Shown here piece after piece: positions 27,165-36,261 of a stretch of DNA of 59,607 bases (positions are counted from its first letter, which is position 1; each line of letters begins with the position of its first letter). The notes below the pieces were generated by a model, which had not been told where the DNA came from, did not search any database, and saw only the letters and a program-made list of their open reading frames with translations. The stretch spans positions 1-59,607 of the forward strand of contig JAHAZM010000034.1 in the NCBI GenBank assembly GCA_018385275.1, in the 5' to 3' direction. The translations under genes were made by a program, and so were the position numbers. The stretch comes from Eubacteriales bacterium. Its GTDB lineage: Bacteria; Bacillota; Clostridia; Christensenellales; MB2-83.

Positions 27165-28772
27165 ATGGTATCCAGCGACCTGCAAAAGCAAATCGAATGC
27201 CGCCGCACTTTCGCGATCATCTCCCATCCCGACGCCGGCAAGACCACGCTGACGGAAAAACTGCTGCTCTACGGCGGCGCGATCCGCGAAGCGGGCTCGG
27301 TCAAGGCCCGGAAATCGGCGCATCACGCCGTTTCCGACTGGATGGAGATCGAAAAGCAGAGAGGCATTTCCGTGACCTCCTCGGTCATGCAGTTTGAATT
27401 CGACGGCTACAAAATCAATATCCTCGACACCCCCGGCCATCAGGATTTCAGTGAGGATACCTACCGCACGCTGGTCGCGGCGGACAGCGCCGTCATGATC
27501 ATCGACGCGGCCAAAGGCGTCGAGCCCCAGACCATCAAGCTCTTCCGCGTCTGCAAGATGCGCGGCATCCCGATCTTCACCTTCGTCAACAAGCTCGACC
27601 GGGCCGGCAAAAACCCGTTCGATCTGATGGAGGAGATCGAAAACGTGCTCGGCATCCGCTCCACTCCGATCAACTGGCCCATCGGCACGGACGGGGATTT
27701 CCAGGGCGTTTACGACCGGCTCGACAAACAGATCGAGCTGTATGCCGGCGACGAAAGCCACGGTGCGCGCAAACTCTCCGTCATCAAAGGCGCCGTCGAT
27801 TCTCCCGAGATCGCGGCCGTGCTCGCGCCCCATTATATCGAACGGCTGAAGGAAGAAACCGAGCTGCTCGACGCGGCGGGCGATCCGTTCGATCTGGACA
27901 AAATCCGCGCCGGCGAGCTGACGCCGATGTTTTTCGGCAGCGCCATGAATAATTTCGGCGTCGAAAGTTTCCTCAAAAAATATCTCCGCTTCACCCTGCC
28001 GCCCACGCCCCGCGTCTCCAGCGAAGGTCCGATCCCGGCGTGCAGCGACGTTTTCTCCGGTTTTATCTTTAAAATCCAAGCCAATATGAATCCGGCTCAC
28101 CACGACCGCGTGGCTTTCATGCGCATCTGCTCGGGCCGCTTTGAAAAAGGCATGACCGTGACCCTGACCAATACGGGCAAACTCCTGAAGCTTTCTCAGC
28201 CCCAGCAGTTCATGGCGCAGGAACGCGAGCTCATCGAGGAAGCCTACGCCGGCGACATGGTCGGTCTGTTCGACCCCGGCGTCTTCCATCTGGGCGACAC
28301 GCTGGCCAGTCCGGGGAGCCGTTTCACCTTCGACAGCATCCCCGTCTTCGCGCCGGAGCATTTCGCCCGCGTGTACGCGCCGGATTCGGGCAAACGCAAG
28401 CAGTTTTCCAAAGGCGTCAGTCAGCTGGCGGAGGAAGGCGCGATCCAGATCTTCCGCGAGCCCGACGCGGCGCGCGAGGAATTCATTGTCGGCGTCGTCG
28501 GCGTCCTGCAGTTCGAAGTGCTCGAATACCGCCTCGCCAACGAATACAACACCGGCATCACCCTCGATCGCCTGCCCTACCGATTCGTACGCTGGGTCGC
28601 GGAAGATACCGACGTGACCCGCCTCAAACTCTCCAGTTCGACGCATATCGCGCTGGACGAGACCGGCAGCCCCGTCATCCTGTTTGAAAACGAATGGTCG
28701 ATCCGCTGGGCGACCGAAAACAACCCCGGCCTGACGCTTTCGGACGTCATGCTCGGCCGGATCAAAGCCTGA
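27165..28772 (+). CDS. prfC: Peptide chain release factor 3
   Basis: GTPase that recycles RF1/RF2 from the ribosome after termination. The 535-residue protein has the translational GTPase motifs SHPDAGKTTL (G1), the switch region SVTSS, DTPGHQDF (G3) and NKLDR (G4). RF3-specific segments include MQFEFDGYKINILDTP and, later, VVGVLQFEVLEYRLANEY. Start at ATG 27165, after the promoter. It is followed 16 bases later by typA, so the two translational GTPases are likely co-transcribed. Confidence 0.95.
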   Translation: MVSSDLQKQIECRRTFAIISHPDAGKTTLTEKLLLYGGAIREAGSVKARKSAHHAVSDWMEIEKQRGISVTSSVMQFEFDGYKINILDTPGHQDFSEDTYRTLVAADSAVMIIDAAKGVEPQTIKLFRVCKMRGIPIFTFVNKLDRAGKNPFDLMEEIENVLGIRSTPINWPIGTDGDFQGVYDRLDKQIELYAGDESHGARKLSVIKGAVDSPEIAAVLAPHYIERLKEETELLDAAGDPFDLDKIRAGELTPMFFGSAMNNFGVESFLKKYLRFTLPPTPRVSSEGPIPACSDVFSGFIFKIQANMNPAHHDRVAFMRICSGRFEKGMTVTLTNTGKLLKLSQPQQFMAQERELIEEAYAGDMVGLFDPGVFHLGDTLASPGSRFTFDSIPVFAPEHFARVYAPDSGKRKQFSKGVSQLAEEGAIQIFREPDAAREEFIVGVVGVLQFEVLEYRLANEYNTGITLDRLPYRFVRWVAEDTDVTRLKLSSSTHIALDETGSPVILFENEWSIRWATENNPGLTLSDVMLGRIKA

Positions 28773-28788
28773 TAAAGGACGGTTTATC

Positions 28789-30600
<1,812 letters not shown>

Positions 30601-30613
30601 TCGGTCTTTTCCC

Positions 30614-30647
30614 GATCCGCCCCGTCCCGGGCGGATCTTTTTTTCTT
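30614..30647 (+). terminator. prfC-typA terminator
   Basis: Nine-base arms GATCCGCCC / GGGCGGATC with a CGTCCC loop, followed by nine or more T residues. Confidence 0.92.
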
Positions 30648-30691
30648 CCGCGTCTCCCTGCCTCCGCTTCTTTTTGCATAATTTCCTGCAA

Positions 30692-30733
30692 AAATATGCA
30701 GTCTTCCGTTTTTCGGCGGAAAACTGCATATTT
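30692..30733. other. Large intergenic hairpin upstream of the citrate-synthase-like gene
   Basis: Eleven-base perfect arms AAATATGCAGT (30692-30702) and ACTGCATATTT (30723-30733), extended inward after one mismatch by TTCCG/CGGAA around an eight-base loop. No T-run follows, and it sits 45 bases upstream of the promoter, so it is not an ordinary terminator. It could be a regulator binding site or a small-RNA element. The rest of 30648-30777 shows nothing clear. Confidence 0.6.
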
Positions 30734-30777
30734 GCTCTTCAAAACGTAAAACTCAAGGAAATAAAGGAAAAAACCGA

Positions 30778-30806
30778 TTGACAAAATCGGATTTCTGTTT
30801 TTAAAT
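30778..30806 (+). promoter_or_regulatory. Promoter of the citrate-(Re)-synthase-like gene
   Basis: Perfect TTGACA (30778-30783), 17 bases, TTAAAT (30801-30806). Confidence 0.75.
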
Positions 30807-30818
30807 CATACTCATAAC

Positions 30819-30842
30819 GAATAATTCCAAAATGAATTATTC
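30819..30842. promoter_or_regulatory. Palindromic candidate operator or leader hairpin
   Basis: Perfect inverted repeat GAATAATTC - CAAAAT - GAATTATTC, starting about 12 bases after the -10 box and ending just before the GGAGG ribosome binding site. Its place overlaps the start of the transcript, which suits a repressor operator or an RNA hairpin that limits ribosome access. Confidence 0.6.
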
Positions 30843-30858
30843 ATCGGAGGACAGCATC

Positions 30859-32268
30859 ATGGTAGAATACGGAAAGAACTCAAACCTTCTGGAGATCTCG
30901 GCTTTTCAGTATGAGCTGCAGAATCCCAAGGAACCAAACCTGTACCGGGGCATCTACGACTACGACCAGATCCCGAAAACGGCGTTCAACTATCGCCTGA
31001 CGCCGATGAACCCGCCGGATCAGATCTGGATCACGGATACCACCTTCCGCGACGGGCAGCAGGCGCAGTCGCCTTTTTCCGTCGAGCACATCGCCAATCT
31101 TTACGCCCTGCTGCACAAGCTCGGCGGTCCCAAGGGCCTGATCCGGCAATGCGAGTTCTTCGTTTATACCGAGAAAGACCGCGCGTCGATCCGGCGCTGC
31201 CAGGAGATGGGCTTCGAGTTTCCCGAAATCACGACCTGGATCCGCGCCAACGACAGCGATTTCGATCTGGTCAAAGAAATGGGGATCCGCGAAACCGGCA
31301 TCCTCGTGAGCTGTTCGGACTATCATATCTATGAAAAAATGCACATGGACCGCAAACAGGCGTTGGATAAGTATCTCGGCGTCGTCAAGCGCGTTCTGGA
31401 CCGAGGCATCGTGCCGCGCTGCCATTTTGAGGATATTACCCGCGCCGATTTCTACGGCTTCGTCCTGCCGTTTGCCAACGAGCTGATGAAGCTTTCGGCC
31501 GAATCCGGCGTCCCCATCAAGATCCGCGCCTGCGACACGCTCGGCTACGGCGTTTCCTACCCCGGCGCCGCGCTCCCGCGCAGCGTGCCGGGCATCATCT
31601 ACGGTCTGCACCATTATTCCCGCGTGCCCAGCGAACAGCTCGAATGGCACGGCCATAACGATTTCTATAAAGTCGTCACCAACGCCGCCACCGCCTGGCT
31701 CTACGGCTGCAGCAGCGTCAACTGCTCCATGCTCGGCATCGGCGAACGCACCGGCAACTGCCCGCTTGAGGCCATGGCCATCGAATACGCTTCCCTGCGC
31801 GGCACCACGGACGGGATGGACCTCAGCGTCATCACAGAAATCGCCCAATACTTTGAAAACAACTTCGGCTACGACATCCCGCCGAACACGCCTTTCGTCG
31901 GCCGCAACTTCAATTCCACCCGCGCCGGCATTCACGCCGACGGCATGCTGAAGAACGAAGAGATCTACAATATTTTCAATACCGCCAAGATCCTCAACCG
32001 GCCGGCCACCGTCTCCGTCGACGAGCATTCGGGCCTGGCGGGCATCGCCTTCTGGCTCAACAGCTATTACGGCCTGAAAGGCGATCATGCTGTACTCAAG
32101 ACCGATCCGATCGTCGCGCAGATGAAAGCCGAAGTCGACAAACTGTACGCCGACGGCCGCAACACGGTCATGAGCGACTACGAGCTGGACTTCATCCTTT
32201 CCCAGATCGATCCGGAACGCCACGTGATGATGGCGGTCCTGCGCAAAAAAGACCACGCAAAAGAATAA
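30859..32268 (+). CDS. DRE-TIM (HMGL-like) acyltransferase, probably citrate (Re)-synthase or 2-isopropylmalate synthase-like
   Basis: Condenses acetyl-CoA with a 2-oxo acid. The 469-residue protein has the TIM-barrel motif ITDTTFRDGQQAQSPFSVEH (about residues 65-84), HFEDITRAD, a metal-binding H-x-H in LEWHGHNDF (about 275) and GERTGNCPLE. It also has a C-terminal GIHADG segment. It lacks the LeuA regulatory domain. The pattern (RQCEFFVYTEKD, GVSYPGAALPRSVP) matches the anaerobe group that includes citrate (Re)-synthase, which would feed glutamate synthesis in a bacterium with a partial TCA cycle. This assignment is inferential; an isopropylmalate or citramalate role remains possible. Start at ATG 30859 behind GGAGG. 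Confidence 0.65.
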   Translation: MVEYGKNSNLLEISAFQYELQNPKEPNLYRGIYDYDQIPKTAFNYRLTPMNPPDQIWITDTTFRDGQQAQSPFSVEHIANLYALLHKLGGPKGLIRQCEFFVYTEKDRASIRRCQEMGFEFPEITTWIRANDSDFDLVKEMGIRETGILVSCSDYHIYEKMHMDRKQALDKYLGVVKRVLDRGIVPRCHFEDITRADFYGFVLPFANELMKLSAESGVPIKIRACDTLGYGVSYPGAALPRSVPGIIYGLHHYSRVPSEQLEWHGHNDFYKVVTNAATAWLYGCSSVNCSMLGIGERTGNCPLEAMAIEYASLRGTTDGMDLSVITEIAQYFENNFGYDIPPNTPFVGRNFNSTRAGIHADGMLKNEEIYNIFNTAKILNRPATVSVDEHSGLAGIAFWLNSYYGLKGDHAVLKTDPIVAQMKAEVDKLYADGRNTVMSDYELDFILSQIDPERHVMMAVLRKKDHAKE

Positions 32269-32276
32269 AGATCACC

Positions 32277-32305
32277 GAAGAGCCGACACCGGCTCTTCTT
32301 TTTTT
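32277..32305 (+). terminator. Terminator of the citrate-(Re)-synthase-like gene
   Basis: GAAGAGCCG / CGGCTCTTC arms with an ACAC loop and a seven-base T tail. Confidence 0.92.
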
Positions 32306-32344
32306 CGAACCTGTAAATTATTTTGTTTTTTTTCGGTTTTCTTA

Positions 32345-32373
32345 TTGAAATCCGGCGACGGTTCGAGTATAAT
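32345..32373 (+). promoter_or_regulatory. Promoter of the small P-loop protein gene
   Basis: TTGAAA (32345-32350), 17 bases, perfect TATAAT (32368-32373). A GAAGGAGG site precedes the ATG at 32421. Confidence 0.82.
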
Positions 32374-32420
32374 AGAAACAGGTCGGAGGACCGCAAACAC
32401 GATGAAGGAGGACCTCTTAT

Positions 32421-32834
32421 ATGATTGAGCTCATCTACGGAAAAAAAGGCAGCGGAAAAACCAAACGGATCATCGCTTCGGCCAACGAAGCCGTCCGTTC
32501 CACCAAAGACGGCTGTGTCGTTTTTATCGACGACAATAGCCGTTATATGTATGATCTGGATCGCAACATCCGCTTCGTGGCCACGGAAAACTACGGCCTG
32601 CACGACGCGGAGAGTTTATATCATTTCATTTGCGGCGGCACCGCCGTGAATTACGGGATCGAATATCTCTATATCGACGGTCTGAAAAAGATCGTCAACA
32701 CCGATCTGGCTTCCCTCGAAGGGTTCTTCTCCAAACTCAACACCCTGTCCGATCAGAACGGCTTCCGCGTCGTCATGACCATTTCGGCCGAACCGGAAGA
32801 AATGCCCGATTTCCTGAAAGCCTATATCCGCTGA
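32421..32834 (+). CDS. Small P-loop NTPase-like protein of unknown function
   Basis: A 137-residue cytoplasmic protein with a Walker A motif at the very N-terminus (YGKKGSGKT, residues 6-14). Possible Walker B-like strands are GCVVFIDDNSR (about 31-41) and YLYIDGLKK (about 83-91). There is no room for a full ATPase domain, so it is a minimal or degenerate P-loop protein. Similar short proteins occur in Clostridia and are often labelled PilT-like without experimental support. It stands alone between its own promoter and a terminator and is well expressed by the look of its signals. No function can be assigned. Confidence 0.72.
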   Translation: MIELIYGKKGSGKTKRIIASANEAVRSTKDGCVVFIDDNSRYMYDLDRNIRFVATENYGLHDAESLYHFICGGTAVNYGIEYLYIDGLKKIVNTDLASLEGFFSKLNTLSDQNGFRVVMTISAEPEEMPDFLKAYIR

Positions 32835-32857
32835 ATCGCCGTTCCCCTCGCTTTGCC

Positions 32858-32893
32858 GCGGCGCGGTTCCCCAAAGGAGCCGCGCCGCATTTT
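32858..32893 (+). terminator. Terminator of the small P-loop gene
   Basis: Thirteen-base GC-rich stem, GCGGCGCGGTTCC / GGAGCCGCGCCGC with one G-T pair, a five-base loop, then ATTTT; the tail is short. The rest of 32894-33008 shows nothing clear. Confidence 0.7.
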
Positions 32894-33008
32894 GCTGTCC
32901 GGCCGCTTTTCCTTCCGTCCGCCGGCCGCTTTCTCCCGCTCGGCCGCTCCGCGCTTGCCCGGCCGTCCGGCATCGCCGTTCTTTTCCCGGTTTTTTCTTC
33001 ATTTTCTC

Positions 33009-33036
33009 TTGCTTTTTTATAGAAATGATTTATAAT
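33009..33036 (+). promoter_or_regulatory. Promoter of the GH28-like gene
   Basis: TTGCTT (33009-33014), 16 bases, TATAAT (33031-33036); AAGGAGG precedes the ATG. Confidence 0.72.
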
Positions 33037-33064
33037 ACAAATATCAAAACAAGGAGGATCTCCT

Positions 33065-34876
33065 ATGAATATGAACGTACTGGCCTTCGGTGCCGTCAGT
33101 GACGAAAGCTTCAACAGCACGACCGCCTTCAATGAAGCGATCCGCCGTTGTTCGGAAAGCGGCGGCGGCGTCGTAGACGTGCCGGCAGGCGTCTATCTGT
33201 GCGGCACTATTCTCCTGCAGGACAACGTGCTGCTCAATCTCCAGCCCGGCAGCCGCATCATCGGCAGCACGGACATCCGCGATTACACCGGCACCCAGCG
33301 CAAATGCGCCTGGGGCGGCGCCGTCAACTGCTGCGGCGACCAGTTTAATTTTCAGGATAATCCCTGCGTCGCTCTGATCCTGGCCGACCGCAAGACCAAC
33401 TGCGGCGTCATCGGCACCGGAACCGTCGACGGCCGGCGCAGCACCAAATTCGGTTATTCGCCGGAAAAAGGCCGTCCGTTCCTGTGCGTCTTCTCCGAAT
33501 GCCGCTTCGTCACCCTCCGCGACGTGACGCTGACCAATCCGGGTATGTTCACCGTCTACGGCCTCAACAGCACCGACGTCACCATCGACGGTGTCAAGAT
33601 CCGTTCCGCCGACTCCTGGAACGGCGACGGTCTTGATTTCGACGGCGGCAAGCGCGTCACCATCTCCAACTGCAACATCGACGCGGGCGACGACGCCATC
33701 GGTCTCAAAGCACTTACCCCCGGCGAACCGTGCGAGGATTTCACGATCACCAACTGCGTGATCCGTTCCCGCAACTGGGGCGCCATCCGCATCGGCCCGG
33801 AATCGGCCGGCGATATGAAGCGCATCGCCATGAGCAACTGCGTTTTCCATGACTGCGGCGACGGTTTCAAACTCCAACTGACGCAGGACGCCGTCTTCGA
33901 GGACCTCAGCTTCGACAACATCCTCATGAACGAAGTCCTTCGCCCGTTCTTCATCACCTCCAACCGCTACAACATGAGCAGCAAGGTCCCGCTTTCCCGC
34001 CCGAAGGCGGGCACGGTGCGCCGTCTGCGCTTCTCCAATATCTCCGCCGTCATGCGGCCGACCTCTTTCATTCCCGAATACAATCTCCGCGTCTACGCCA
34101 ACAACTTCATTTCCGCCCTGCCCGGTTCCGTCGTAGAGGACCTGACGCTGTCCAACGTCCACCTCATCGCGCCCGGCGGCGGCACGAAAGAAGAGGCCGA
34201 ACGCACTGTCGGCCACGGCGACATGTTCGACTTCCGCAATATGTACCCCGAGCATCTGACCAACTTCGGCGGCGACTACCCTTCCGCGGTCCTTTATATC
34301 CGCAACGCAAAGAATGTACGTATGCTCAACTGTACATTTGAAGCGCAGGAATACGACGAGCGCTGCGCTATCGCGGCCGAATGCGTCGAAAACCTCTTCC
34401 TCCGTTACGCCGTCGCGCGCAACGTCGCCGGCCTGCTGCGTCAGTACCGCTGCGACGGTCTGAGCGTGGCCGAAAGCGAAGGCGCCGTCGTCGGCTTCAC
34501 CAAAGAACAGGCGGAGGGCTGGGAAAAATTCCGCGAGATGACCCTGCTTGTCGACGCGCGCCTCGAGGAAGCCGCGCTGGCCTGCGACGCCGCGCTGGCC
34601 CTGCCGGATACCGAATCCGTCTTCGACACGCCCGTCTTCTCCATCGAAAAGAACGAGCGCAGGCAGTTCCTCTTCATTCCCTCTTTCGAGGGCAACTTCG
34701 ATCTCTACGTCAACGGCGAACTGGTCACCGACTGGCACATGCCGCCCTGCTACGTTTTCCCCTACCCGTTCACATTCGAACTGACGCCCTATCTCTCGGA
34801 CGGAGAAAACCGCATCGAGATCCGTCCGCGCGGCGAATGCAAGTTGTTATCAAAAATTTTCATCAAATTATCCTGA
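33065..34876 (+). CDS. Glycoside hydrolase family 28-like (polygalacturonase-type) beta-helix protein
   Basis: A 603-residue protein without signal peptide, so probably acting on imported oligosaccharides. The opening NVLAFGAVSDESFNSTTAFNEAI and GGGVVDVPAGVYLCGTI are typical of GH28. The acidic motifs are present as NGDGLDFDG (about residues 181-189, replacing N-T-D) and AGDDAIGLK (about 203-211). The usual G-H-G histidine region reads NWGAIRIGPES, and no clear R-I-K motif is seen. The C-terminal ~100 residues (LYVNGELVTDW, DGENRIEIRPRG) form a beta-sandwich like those of GH2-type enzymes. Probably a divergent pectinolytic or related hydrolase; the activity is uncertain. galK follows with its own promoter. 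Confidence 0.78.
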   Translation: MNMNVLAFGAVSDESFNSTTAFNEAIRRCSESGGGVVDVPAGVYLCGTILLQDNVLLNLQPGSRIIGSTDIRDYTGTQRKCAWGGAVNCCGDQFNFQDNPCVALILADRKTNCGVIGTGTVDGRRSTKFGYSPEKGRPFLCVFSECRFVTLRDVTLTNPGMFTVYGLNSTDVTIDGVKIRSADSWNGDGLDFDGGKRVTISNCNIDAGDDAIGLKALTPGEPCEDFTITNCVIRSRNWGAIRIGPESAGDMKRIAMSNCVFHDCGDGFKLQLTQDAVFEDLSFDNILMNEVLRPFFITSNRYNMSSKVPLSRPKAGTVRRLRFSNISAVMRPTSFIPEYNLRVYANNFISALPGSVVEDLTLSNVHLIAPGGGTKEEAERTVGHGDMFDFRNMYPEHLTNFGGDYPSAVLYIRNAKNVRMLNCTFEAQEYDERCAIAAECVENLFLRYAVARNVAGLLRQYRCDGLSVAESEGAVVGFTKEQAEGWEKFREMTLLVDARLEEAALACDAALALPDTESVFDTPVFSIEKNERRQFLFIPSFEGNFDLYVNGELVTDWHMPPCYVFPYPFTFELTPYLSDGENRIEIRPRGECKLLSKIFIKLS

Positions 34877-34882
34877 ACGAAG

Positions 34883-34912
34883 CGGCCGGATTCTTCTCCG
34901 GCCGTTTTTTTT
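34883..34912 (+). terminator. Terminator of the GH28-like gene
   Basis: CGGCCGGA / TCCGGCCG arms around TTCTTC, followed by eight T residues, directly after the stop. Confidence 0.9.
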
Positions 34913-34917
34913 CACGC

Positions 34918-34946
34918 TTGACAAATGCTTTCCTTGCGCAGATAAT
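34918..34946 (+). promoter_or_regulatory. galK promoter
   Basis: TTGACA (34918-34923), 17 bases, GATAAT (34941-34946). Only about 30 bases separate it from the ATG at 34982. Confidence 0.72.
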
Positions 34947-34981
34947 AAACTTGAAATACTGAAAAACAAGGTTTTTGCTTT

Positions 34982-36250
34982 ATGGATCTGAATCAATGGA
35001 AAAGCGCGATCCGCTCCGGCGCGCTCGCTTCGCACTTCAGCCATCTCTACGGTACCGACGGCGTCAGGCAGCCGAAACGCTATCTTCGGGCGCTCGACCT
35101 GTTTGAAGAACACTTCGGCCAGACAGGCGATATTTCTCTCGCCTCGGCCGGCGGCCGCGTTGAGATCATCGGCAACCACACGGACCACAACAACGGCCGG
35201 GTCCTGACCGCCGCCATCAGCCTCGACGCTCTCTGCGTCGCACGCCGCAATCAATCCAATACCGTCCGCCTCTTTTCCGACGGCTATACCGGCGGCTTCA
35301 GTATCGCCTTGTCCGATCTCGAGCCCCATGACAATGAAAAAGGCACCACCTCGGCGCTGGTTCGCGGGATCGCACACAAGCTCGTCGAATCAGGCTATGC
35401 CATCGGCGGTTTCGACGGCTATATCGCCAGCGAGGTCCTGCGCGGTTCCGGTCTGTCCAGCAGCGCCGCCGTCGAAGCGCTCATCACTCAACTCTTTGTT
35501 TCACTCTACAACGACCGGCCGATCTCCGGCCCCGAGAACGCCCGTATTTCCCAGTACGCGGAACGGACGTATTTCGGCAAACCCTGCGGGCTGATGGATC
35601 AGATGGCCTGCGCCGTCGGCGGCGTCATGACGATCGACTTCAACAATAACGCCCGCATCCGTCCCGTCAAAGCGGATTTCGGCGGAGACCTGATCCTCGC
35701 CGTCGTCGACACGCTGGGCAATCACGCCGATCTGACCGACGAATACGCCTCTATCACGCGTGAAATGCACGCCGTGGCGGAGTTCTTCGGTCACGACCTC
35801 CTCGTCGACGTGGATGAGAACGAGTTTTTCTCTCGGCTGGGCGAGCTGTCCCGCGCCGTGCCTGGCCGGGCGATCCTGCGCGCTTATCACTTCTTCGAGG
35901 AAAACAAGCGCGTCGACCGCGGCGCCGCGGCGCTGAACGCCGGCGACGTCGAGGGCTTCTTTTCCGCCGTCCGGGAAAGCGGAGAAAGCTCCTGGAAATA
36001 CCTGCAGAACCTGCACGCCGGGTCTTCGGCCGAACAGCGCGTAGAACTGGCTCTGCTGACGGCTTCGGAAGCGCTGGGCGCCGACGGCGCATGCCGCGTC
36101 CACGGCGGCGGTTTCGGCGGCACGATCCTGTGCTTCCTGCGCCGCGCCGCGCGTGAGCGTTTCATCAGCGCCGTCAGTTCCGTATTCGGCTCTGAGAGCA
36201 TCCATTTCCTTTCGATCCGTTCGGAAGGAAGTTTGACAATCAGAATCTAA
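34982..36250 (+). CDS. galK: Galactokinase (GHMP family)
   Basis: Phosphorylates galactose (or a related hexose) at C1 with ATP as the first step of the Leloir pathway. The 422-residue protein contains the galactokinase signature GRVEIIGNHTDHNNG (about residues 59-73), the ATP loop RGSGLSSSAAVEA (about 157-169) and the C-terminal GHMP motif CRVHGGGFGGTI. The Asn-His pair in place of the common Glu-His is typical of a clostridial subgroup; other 1-kinase substrates are possible. The membrane-protein gene 36262 follows after 11 bases with a good ribosome binding site (AACGGAGG), so the two share a transcript. galT and galE are absent from the window. Confidence 0.88.
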   Translation: MDLNQWKSAIRSGALASHFSHLYGTDGVRQPKRYLRALDLFEEHFGQTGDISLASAGGRVEIIGNHTDHNNGRVLTAAISLDALCVARRNQSNTVRLFSDGYTGGFSIALSDLEPHDNEKGTTSALVRGIAHKLVESGYAIGGFDGYIASEVLRGSGLSSSAAVEALITQLFVSLYNDRPISGPENARISQYAERTYFGKPCGLMDQMACAVGGVMTIDFNNNARIRPVKADFGGDLILAVVDTLGNHADLTDEYASITREMHAVAEFFGHDLLVDVDENEFFSRLGELSRAVPGRAILRAYHFFEENKRVDRGAAALNAGDVEGFFSAVRESGESSWKYLQNLHAGSSAEQRVELALLTASEALGADGACRVHGGGFGGTILCFLRRAARERFISAVSSVFGSESIHFLSIRSEGSLTIRI

Positions 36251-36261
36251 CGGAGGTTTTT

